From the NCBI GenBank assembly GCA_023386495.1, contig JAEWJS010000049.1, positions 1 to 16,087 on the forward strand: a stretch of 16,087 nt of DNA, given 5' to 3'. Source of the stretch: Bacillota bacterium. Its GTDB lineage: Bacteria; Bacillota; Bacilli; Paenibacillales; Paenibacillaceae. Position numbers and translations under genes: made by a program. Shown here one piece after another: positions 6,527-11,919 of this stretch. The notes under the pieces are model-generated. The model was not told the origin of the DNA. It saw only the letters and a list, made by a program, of their open reading frames with translations, and did no database searches. Position 1 is the stretch's first letter, and each line of letters starts with the position of its first letter.

Positions 6527-6841
6527 TTAGTCTCCCGTTACCACTTCGCCGTCCCAGCTCAACATGCCGCCAGCGACATTAATGACGCTATAGCCCTGCT
6601 GCGCCAAGTAGTCGCATACGCGGGTGCTGCGGCCGCCGCTTCTGCAGATCAGCACGACCTCTTCTTCGTCGTTCTCGAACAGCTCGCTGACACGTTCGGC
6701 GAGCTGCGACATCGGGATCAGCCGCGCTTCGGCAATATGACCCACCTGCCATTCGTCCGGCTCCCGCACATCGACGAGATTCAGCTTCTCGCCTTTCTTC
6801 AGCCGCTCGGCCAGCTCCGTCGTCGTCCATTCCGGATACAT
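6527..6841 (-). CDS. Single-domain rhodanese-like protein
   Basis: This is a small cytoplasmic sulfurtransferase-type domain; family members carry a persulfide on a catalytic cysteine. The 104 residues contain NLVDVREPDEWQVGHIAEAR (21-40), the usual first rhodanese motif, and the active-site loop CRSGGRS with Cys66 at 66-72. GYSVINVAGGMLSWDGE near the end matches the family C-terminal motif, and the length is right for a GlpE-like single domain. The ATG is preceded by AGGGGG with a 7-nt spacer, 13 nt after the UPF0145 stop. The sulfur acceptor is unknown. The gene is the last of its unit, just before a terminator. The fold is certain; the physiological role is not. Confidence 0.93.
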   Translation of the reverse strand: MYPEWTTTELAERLKKGEKLNLVDVREPDEWQVGHIAEARLIPMSQLAERVSELFENDEEEVVLICRSGGRSTRVCDYLAQQGYSVINVAGGMLSWDGEVVTGD

Positions 6842-6854
6842 GCGCCAGCCCCCT

Positions 6855-7166
6855 CTACACGCGGACCGCGGTGCCGCTGACGGCGACCATCAGCATGCCT
6901 TCGCGTACCACTTCGTAGTCGATATCGATGCCGACGATCGCCGTTGCGCCCATGCGGCGCGCCTGGTCGATCATCTCGCCGATCGCGATGTCGCGGGCTT
7001 CCTTCAGCTTGCTCTCGTAGGAACCGGAACGGCCGCCGACCACGTCCGTGATCGAAGCGAAGAAGTCGCGCACGATGTTCGCGCCCATGATCGCTTCGCC
7101 GTTGACGATGCCTACGTAATCCTGAATCGGTCTGCCTTCAATCGTCGGTGTTGTCGTAATAATCAT
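6855..7166 (-). CDS. UPF0145 family protein (YbjQ-like)
   Basis: The 103-residue soluble protein matches the YbjQ/UPF0145 family. It has the N-terminal TTTPTIEGRPIQDYVGIVNG, then GEAIMGANIVRDFFASITDV followed by VGGRSGSYESKL, and the C-terminal GATAIVGIDIDYEVV. The family is sometimes described as heavy-metal-binding, but its function is not established. No signal peptide or membrane segment is visible. The start ATG has GGGGAGAGG 6-9 nt upstream. The gene begins 14 nt after the lipoprotein stop and is followed within 13 nt by the rhodanese, so all three are probably co-transcribed. The family identity is firm and the function is open. Confidence 0.92.
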   Translation of the reverse strand: MIITTTPTIEGRPIQDYVGIVNGEAIMGANIVRDFFASITDVVGGRSGSYESKLKEARDIAIGEMIDQARRMGATAIVGIDIDYEVVREGMLMVAVSGTAVRV

Positions 7167-7180
7167 TGTGAACCTCTCCC

Positions 7181-7528
7181 CTACTGTGCGATAGTCTCAC
7201 TCTCGACCTTCTTCGCTTGGTCGGTGCGCGTATCGACCGTAATCTTCACGAGCACGCCGAACTCGCGATCCGGACGCTTGAGCCATAGACGGAACGTCTC
7301 GACCGCTTCACCCTGCCGCATCTCGCTGCGGCCGAGGTACTTGTAGTCGACGATGTCCGCGTCGAATTTCTCGTCCGCCGTCTGCATCGCGAGCCTGCCC
7401 CACTTGGCGTAATCCGGCTCAGCTCCCGCCGATGCGCCTCCCGCATAACAGCCAGCGAACATTATGCTTAATGCCATTAACAACACAGTCATACGCTTTA
7501 ACTTGCTCATTCGATTCTTCATTGCCAC
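7181..7528 (-). CDS. Small DUF3889 (YqzG/YhdC-like) lipoprotein
   Basis: The 115-residue product begins with a basic stretch and a hydrophobic segment (residues 13-24), then FAGC with candidate lipidated Cys27. Phe at -3 of the lipobox is unusual, so the protein may instead be cleaved elsewhere. The mature part has DYAKWGRLAMQTADEKFDAD followed by IVDYKYLG, then ETFRLWLKRPDREFGVLVKI. These resemble the YqzG/YhdC (DUF3889) proteins of Bacillales, whose function is unknown. GTG at 7528 is preferred because AGGGGAG lies 9 nt upstream; an in-frame ATG at 7522 would have a 15-nt spacer. It sits 55 nt after uppP, with no terminator between. The product is probably on the outer face of the membrane. 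Confidence 0.82.
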   Translation of the reverse strand: MAMKNRMSKLKRMTVLLMALSIMFAGCYAGGASAGAEPDYAKWGRLAMQTADEKFDADIVDYKYLGRSEMRQGEAVETFRLWLKRPDREFGVLVKITVDTRTDQAKKVESETIAQ

Positions 7529-7583
7529 ATCAATCAGCTCCCCTTCTCTTAATCGAGGATAGGGTTAGCTCGACAGCGGAACA

Positions 7584-8387
7584 TTATGCCATGATGAAGA
7601 AATAGAACACAGCCGCCAGCACGAAGCGGTACAGCGCGAACCAGGTCAGCTTCAGACGCTTGATCAAGTTCAGGAACGTCACAACCGCAATCATCGCCAC
7701 GATGAACGAGGTTACGAGACCGATCAGGAACAGTACCAAGTCATCGCCTGTCAGCAAGTCGCGGCTGTCGTACATGTCAAGCGCCGTCGCGCCGAGCATG
7801 ACCGGCACGGAGATGATGAACGTGAAGTCGGCCGCGGCTTTCTGGCTCGTGCCGAGCAGCAGACCGCCGGAGATCGTCGAGCCCGAACGCGAGAATCCCG
7901 GCCAGAGCGCCAGACATTGGAACAAACCGATGCCGAACGCTTGCTTGTAAGTGATGTCGTCCGTATTCTCCGCCGTCACCTTGCGCCTGACGTTCTCGGC
8001 CACGATCATCAGCACGCCGCCGATCACGAGGCTGATCAGCACCGGCAGCGGTCCGAACAGCTCCGTCTTGATGAATTCCTTGAGCAGCAAGTACACCACG
8101 AGCGCCGGTGCCATCGCTAGCGCCAAGTGTATGACATTCAGCTTGTTCGGCACGTCGAAGCGAAGATGCAGCATATCCTTCAGAATGTCCATGTACCGTT
8201 TCCAATACAGCACCAGTACCGCGAGCACCGCACCCAACTGCACGACGATTTTGAACGTATCGGCCGATCCGCCCTCGTAATCCAGCAGGTGGCCCGTCAG
8301 GATCATGTGACCGGTCGAAGACACGGGCAGAAATTCCGTTAATCCTTCCACGATGCCAAGAATAATGACTTTAAAAAAATCTTCCAA
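7584..8387 (-). CDS. uppP: Undecaprenyl-diphosphatase UppP (BacA family)
   Basis: UppP is an integral membrane phosphatase that recycles undecaprenyl pyrophosphate to the monophosphate carrier used in peptidoglycan and wall polymer synthesis. It is known to confer bacitracin tolerance when abundant. The 267 residues include EGLTEFLPVSSTGH with Glu14, Glu18, Ser24 and His27. The second active-site loop PGFSRSGSTISGG carries Arg167, matching the catalytic residues known in E. coli BacA. Seven to eight membrane helices are evident and the length is typical. The start is TTG, with GGGAG 8 nt upstream; no better start exists before the first motif. It lies 47 nt after the DUF4184 gene and probably shares its transcript. 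Confidence 0.96.
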   Translation of the reverse strand: MEDFFKVIILGIVEGLTEFLPVSSTGHMILTGHLLDYEGGSADTFKIVVQLGAVLAVLVLYWKRYMDILKDMLHLRFDVPNKLNVIHLALAMAPALVVYLLLKEFIKTELFGPLPVLISLVIGGVLMIVAENVRRKVTAENTDDITYKQAFGIGLFQCLALWPGFSRSGSTISGGLLLGTSQKAAADFTFIISVPVMLGATALDMYDSRDLLTGDDLVLFLIGLVTSFIVAMIAVVTFLNLIKRLKLTWFALYRFVLAAVFYFFIMA

Positions 8388-8434
8388 CCTTCACACTCCC
8401 ATCGTAACTCTCTCGATTCCATTAATAACCTTCT

Positions 8435-9451
8435 CTACGGTATAGCATTTTCCTCCTGTAAGCAACCCGTCCGAAGTCGGGAATTTGTCCGTCTATCCCG
8501 GCTGACGACGATGAGCAGCGCTGACAGTCCCCAGAGATAAGCCAGCCACATCGCCGTCCTCAGCCTGTCATATTCCTGCCAAGTGTCGAAGTTCAGCCGC
8601 ATGTACCCGTATCGATCTAACCAATAGGTAGCGGCCTGGTACAAGATTGCCAGCAGCGCCAAGCATACGAGCTTCAACCCTGCGAGGACAAGACCCCGCT
8701 TGCCCCTTGCCTGCCGCAGCCAGATCGCGGTCAGCCAGCCGAGCATGAACGCCGAGAACGGAGCCACGAAGACGAAGCCGAGCGACGTCGTATCCCAAGC
8801 GATCGAGAACTTGTAGGCAAAAACGACCGCCGCAACCGATACGGTAATTAGTCGAAAGCCGGTTTTGCCGACAATCGGCACTGCGCCGCGGTCCTCTCGT
8901 CCTTCGAGGCTTCGGCGATACCCAAGATGCCACCGGTACAACAGATACAGGCCGATGATCGCGGCACCCAGCACGGAGAAACCGTATTGCAAGAGCTTAT
9001 AGAGATGAATGCCCGCTACCTCATCGCGCAGCCGATCGAAGTGATTCGTGAACACGGTATGACGATGCGTCCAGCCATCCATGAAGAGATGCGTCAGGAA
9101 CCCGATGAACAACGAGATCAGGAACCTCGCCCATTGCCCTAGCGTTCGCAGCTCCCATTTGTTTGCCGATTCGGCGGCCGCAATGCGATCCATCCGTCCG
9201 AATGCCGGAAGGAGCAGCGGCAGCGTCGGCTTGAATAGCCGGTGGTAGGCCAGCGCGAAAGCGACGCATAACGGAATATGCATGAGCAAGAAACCCAGGT
9301 AGGTGTGCCCGATCGTGCGATGCGTCTCGAAGGCGACGTAATATTCGAGGTCCGGCGCCATGCTGCCGAGCACGAGCCCGGTCATGCTGAGCGAGGGAAC
9401 CAACTTTTTGATCGGTGCGGCAAAAGCGGGATGCGACAATGTAAACGGCAC
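8435..9451 (-). CDS. DUF4184 family multi-pass membrane protein
   Basis: The N-terminal PFTLSHPAFAAPI is the hallmark of DUF4184, followed by GLVLGSMAPDLEYYVAF and HRTIGHTYLGFLLMHIPL. The later GFLTHLFMDGWTHRHTVFT holds His and Asp residues arranged as in YdjM-type membrane hydrolases. This hints at a metal site, but that is inference. About seven hydrophobic segments run through the protein. The start is GTG at 9451, because AAGGAG lies exactly 10 nt upstream. An upstream in-frame TTG at 9472 overlaps that ribosome binding site and is unlikely. From this start the protein has 338 residues. It is the first gene of the uppP unit and divergent from the MFS gene. Function is unknown; the neighbour suggests a link to the envelope. 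Confidence 0.85.
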   Translation of the reverse strand: MPFTLSHPAFAAPIKKLVPSLSMTGLVLGSMAPDLEYYVAFETHRTIGHTYLGFLLMHIPLCVAFALAYHRLFKPTLPLLLPAFGRMDRIAAAESANKWELRTLGQWARFLISLFIGFLTHLFMDGWTHRHTVFTNHFDRLRDEVAGIHLYKLLQYGFSVLGAAIIGLYLLYRWHLGYRRSLEGREDRGAVPIVGKTGFRLITVSVAAVVFAYKFSIAWDTTSLGFVFVAPFSAFMLGWLTAIWLRQARGKRGLVLAGLKLVCLALLAILYQAATYWLDRYGYMRLNFDTWQEYDRLRTAMWLAYLWGLSALLIVVSRDRRTNSRLRTGCLQEENAIP

Positions 9452-9565
9452 GCGGCTAACACTCCTTCGCAATTAACAATATCTCAACAGCTAATCTGTA
9501 TCCCTATTACGATTGAGTGCTCCATTTTGTTTCATTGTTTGGAAGATGAATATCATTTTTTTCTA

Positions 9566-9594
9566 GTGACATTCGCCACAGCGCTCGGTAAAGT
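9566..9594 (+). promoter_or_regulatory. Candidate promoter of the MFS transporter gene
   Basis: GTGACA (9566-9571; 5/6 to TTGACA) is followed after 17 nt by TAAAGT (9589-9594; 4/6 to TATAAT). The transcript would start near 9601, leaving a leader of about 56 nt before the ATG at 9657. The -10 match is only moderate. Confidence 0.42.
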
Positions 9595-9656
9595 TAGGTA
9601 TGGCATTCCACTGCAAAGGTACAGCCTTAGTCAGCCACCGAAGGAGAAGATTCAGA

Positions 9657-10934
9657 ATGAGTACGCTGCTAGACAGCAAAAACACGTCCGCAGTCGCAGC
9701 CAGCGGAGCTTCTGCCGGTCCATCCGTCGGCGCAGTACAGCCTGCCGGAGACGAGAAACCTCCGATCTCGGCCAGCCGCGCCGATCACCTCGTGTTCATC
9801 GGCGTCACGATCCTCTATTGGATGACACTATACGTCTATATGCCGATTCTTACGCCCTACCTCGAATTCAAGGGGTTGACGCTGTCGCTGATCGGCCTCG
9901 TGCTTGGCAGCTACGGCATGACGCAGATTCTGGTTCGCTTCCCGCTCGGCATCTGGTCGGACAAAGTGCAGAAGCGCAAGCCGTTCATCATGCTCGGACT
10001 ATTGACTGGCGCACTTAGCTGCCTGCTGTTCATCCTGCCGGGCTCTTGGATGTGGACGCTCGCAGGCAGAGTCATGGCCGGCGTGTGCGCCTCCACTTGG
10101 GTCGCATTCACGGTGCTGTACGCCAGCTACTTCATCGGCGCGAACGCGACGCGCGCGATGGGCAGCATCAGCTTCATGACCGTGACCGGGCAGCTGCTCG
10201 GCATGGGCATCAGCGGCTATCTCGCCGAAGGCTTCGGCTGGAAAGCGCCGTTCGTAACCGGCATCGCGATCGGCATCGTCGGCTTCCTGGCCGCCTTCGC
10301 GATCCGCGAGCCCAAAGAAGGCGTGGCAAGAGCGCCGATGACATTCGGCGACATGGGTGCCGTCATACGCGAGCCCATATTGCTGAAGGTGTCCTTGTTA
10401 TCCGTGCTCGGCCACTGTATCCTCTTCATTACGATGTTCGGCTTCACGCCGCTCAAGGCAACGACCGATCTGCTGGCAAGCAAGGCCGACCTGACGTTGA
10501 TCGTGTTCGCGTTCATGGTTCCGCACGCCTTCACCTCGCTCATCAGCGCCAAGTGGGTCGCCCCTCGATTCGGCGCTTGGAACACCATGCTCGCCGGCTT
10601 CGTGCTGAGCGGCGTGTTCACGGCCGCTATCGCATGGTCGACCACGCTGCCCGCGATGATGGCGACGCAGGCGCTGAACGGCTTCGCGCAGGGGCTGTAT
10701 ATGCCGCTCTTGCTCGGCATGGCGATCCAAGACTTCAGCCATGAGAAGCGCGCGACCGCGATGGGGTTCTATCAGGCCGTGTACTCGGCCGGGATGTTCG
10801 CCGGGCCATTCCTGGCCGGCTGGCTCAATGAACGCTACGGCATCGACAGCGGCTTCTACGCCGGCGCAGCCTTTGCGCTCATCGCGACAGCGCTGACGCT
10901 GCTCTGGCGCCGCAGCCACGCTTCTGCACGCTGA
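9657..10934 (+). CDS. Major facilitator superfamily transporter, substrate unknown
   Basis: This is a 425-residue inner-membrane secondary transporter with about twelve hydrophobic helices. Loop 2-3 carries the MFS motif A variant GIWSDKVQKRKP. The second half contains a weaker echo in the central loop and a PLLLGMAIQDFSHEKRATAM segment resembling loop 10-11 of drug/sugar MFS proteins. A Ser/Ala/Gly-rich N-terminal tail of about 40 residues precedes helix 1. The start at 9657 is chosen because AAGGAGA lies 9 nt upstream. The in-frame ATG at 9600 falls at the predicted transcription start and lacks a ribosome binding site. The gene stands alone on the plus strand, divergent from DUF4184. Nothing in the sequence fixes its substrate; an efflux role is possible. 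Confidence 0.88.
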   Translation: MSTLLDSKNTSAVAASGASAGPSVGAVQPAGDEKPPISASRADHLVFIGVTILYWMTLYVYMPILTPYLEFKGLTLSLIGLVLGSYGMTQILVRFPLGIWSDKVQKRKPFIMLGLLTGALSCLLFILPGSWMWTLAGRVMAGVCASTWVAFTVLYASYFIGANATRAMGSISFMTVTGQLLGMGISGYLAEGFGWKAPFVTGIAIGIVGFLAAFAIREPKEGVARAPMTFGDMGAVIREPILLKVSLLSVLGHCILFITMFGFTPLKATTDLLASKADLTLIVFAFMVPHAFTSLISAKWVAPRFGAWNTMLAGFVLSGVFTAAIAWSTTLPAMMATQALNGFAQGLYMPLLLGMAIQDFSHEKRATAMGFYQAVYSAGMFAGPFLAGWLNERYGIDSGFYAGAAFALIATALTLLWRRSHASAR

Positions 10935-10936
10935 CC

Positions 10937-10953
10937 GGCTGCTGCAAGCAGCC
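10937..10953 (+). terminator. Hairpin after the MFS gene, possible weak terminator
   Basis: GGCTGCT and AGCAGCC form a perfect 7-bp stem with a 3-nt loop, starting 3 nt after the MFS stop codon. No T-run follows, so termination here would be Rho-dependent or inefficient, or the hairpin may only protect the mRNA 3' end. Confidence 0.3.
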
Positions 10954-11158
10954 CATACATGACAAGAGACCCTGGTGAGGTACTGTAATCGCAGCGGTTG
11001 CAGCTCGACAATCAGCACCTGTCCTTCCCAACCTAATGGACAAGATGCATCTACCCAATGCCAACTGTGTAGATGCGTGAACCCCGGCTTCGCTAGACAT
11101 CGTGTTCTCGGTGCTCTCTACCATCGCAGTCAACATCTCGCTAAGGTCCCTACCCGCT

Positions 11159-11179
11159 CTTTTGACCACTATCCCTTCC
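11159..11179 (-). repeat. Inverted partial copy of the 47-bp tandem unit
   Basis: On the minus strand GGAAGGGATAGTGGTC and the following CAAAAG match 17 of 21 positions of the fourth tandem unit (CGAAGGGATAATGACC then CAAAAG). It points toward the array, so the RNA of either strand could fold back onto the first direct unit at 11204. Confidence 0.6.
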
Positions 11180-11203
11180 ACTCAGAACTAGCTGCCCCCC
11201 AAA

Positions 11204-11400
11204 CCTGATCGAAGGGGATAGTGACCAGAAGTCCCACAGCCCCTACAATCCCTGATCGAAAGGGATAGCGGCCAGAAGTCCCACAGCCCCTACCGTCCCT
11301 GAATAAGGTCACCAGCCCCTACCGTCCCTGACCGAAGGGATAATGACCAAAAGTTACACAGCCCCTACCGACCCTGATCGAACGGGATAGTGCTCAGAAG
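11204..11400 (+). repeat. Tandem array of about 47-bp units
   Basis: Five adjacent units each start with CCTGA. They are 11204-11250, 11251-11297, 11298-11326 (an internal deletion of about 18 bp), 11327-11372 and 11373-11400 (partial). Shared blocks are CCTGATCGAAGGGATAG, GACCAGAAGTCCCACAG and CCCCTACCGTC. The units differ by scattered substitutions and sit head to tail without spacers. They carry no continuous reading frame that looks like protein. Confidence 0.9.
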
Positions 11401-11467
11401 ACTCGCCAGACTGGTTACGTCCCGAAGTTCGTGCGAACTCCGTTGGTGTGATTCCACCATTTCGAAC

Positions 11468-11654
11468 TTAGCCGGAAATGTTCCCGCTAATTTCCCCCGA
11501 AAACCCGAAAGTCCAACATTAGCTGGAAATACTCCCGCTAAAACAAGCCGAATCCTCATTTCCGGCCATTTCCATTGAATTTAGAAGGAATAATTCCAGC
11601 TAATCCACTGGTTCGGTCAATACCTGAACAATTAGCGGGACATATTCCAGCTAA
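11468..11654. repeat. Four copies of a 23-bp hyphenated palindrome
   Basis: Copies lie at 11468-11490, 11519-11541, 11581-11603 and 11632-11654. Each is exactly 23 bp and reads TTAG at the left end and GCTAA at the right. An inner GGA...TCC pair surrounds an AT-rich centre (for example TTAGCCGGAAATG then TTCCCGCTAA). The first two share one orientation (CCC on the right arm), and the last two read best as the reverse complement. Start-to-start distances are 51, 62 and 51 bp. Each copy could form a hairpin or bind a dimeric protein. Confidence 0.88.
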
Positions 11655-11691
11655 TCCTCAACTCCCGGCGATCTAACCTGTTCTCCGATAA

Positions 11692-11734
11692 CGTACACGA
11701 GCGCACACAAGCACACGTACACGCACTCACACAC
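11692..11734. repeat. CA-rich low-complexity tract
   Basis: The plus strand is a run of short CA/CG alternations (CGTACACGAG, CACACAAGCACACG, CACTCACACACAG) with almost no other dinucleotides. It directly borders the long hairpin at 11735. On the transcript of the glycogen operon it would be GU-rich. Confidence 0.75.
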
Positions 11735-11765
11735 AGCAAATAGACCCGATATGGGCCTATTTGCT
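11735..11765 (-). terminator. Long hairpin at the end of the glycogen operon, likely terminator
   Basis: On the minus strand AGCAAATAGGCCC pairs with GGGTCTATTTGCT over 13 positions if one G-U wobble is allowed, with a 5-nt loop. The plus-strand version has an A-C mismatch there, so the fold favours the leftward transcript. It lies 155 nt beyond the GH15 stop and is followed by GU-rich sequence, not a U-run. Termination is therefore plausible but not textbook. Confidence 0.5.
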
Positions 11766-11814
11766 GGTATTAAGCAGCATGTGGCTGCATGTCTGTAACT
11801 TTGACGTGGCTATA

Positions 11815-11856
11815 TGGCTGTGACTATGACTGTGGCTGTGGCTATGACTGTGGCTG
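11815..11856 (+). repeat. Hexanucleotide tandem repeat, TG(G/A)CT(G/A)
   Basis: Seven hexamers are in phase: TGGCTG, TGACTA, TGACTG, TGGCTG, TGGCTA, TGACTG, TGGCTG. Degenerate copies and a TGTGC run continue to about 11884, and related bases begin near 11803. It lies in the 3' untranslated part of the GH15 transcript. Confidence 0.9.
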
Positions 11857-11919
11857 TGACGTGGCTGTGCTGTGCTGTGACTGCATGCACGCGACAATCG
11901 CGGAACGTCACTAGGCAGC

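Larger units (their letters stand above)
10935..11919. other. Repeat-rich intergenic region between convergent transcripts
   Basis: About 985 bases separate the MFS stop from the GH15 stop and contain no frame with both a convincing start site and protein-like composition. The content from left to right is as follows. A short hairpin (10937-10953). A GCATCTAC/GTAGATGC inverted pair (11047-11054 and 11069-11076). An inverted partial copy of a tandem unit (11159-11179). Tandem repeats (11204-11400). Four 23-bp palindromes (11468-11654). A CA-rich tract (11692-11734). A long hairpin (11735-11765). A hexamer repeat (11815-11856). I see no transposase remnant, tRNA or CRISPR pattern. Confidence 0.85.

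Noticed and set aside
9543..9560. Fur-box-like sequence (ATGA-N3-TCAT) before the MFS gene
   Set aside because: Only a short imperfect inverted repeat in AT-rich DNA; it does not match the 7-1-7 Fur pattern well enough.
9600..9656. Longer N-terminus for the MFS protein
   Set aside because: The ATG at 9600 lies at the predicted transcription start and has no ribosome binding site, while 9657 has AAGGAGA at a 9-nt spacing.
10975..11208. Short plus-strand frame after the MFS gene (and a minus-strand frame at 10879-11181)
   Set aside because: Both lack a ribosome binding site, have no recognisable motif and run into repeat DNA. Composition does not look coding.
11204..11654. Possible CRISPR array
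   Set aside because: The 47-bp units abut each other without spacers, and the 23-bp palindromes vary in sequence and orientation. No cas gene is present.
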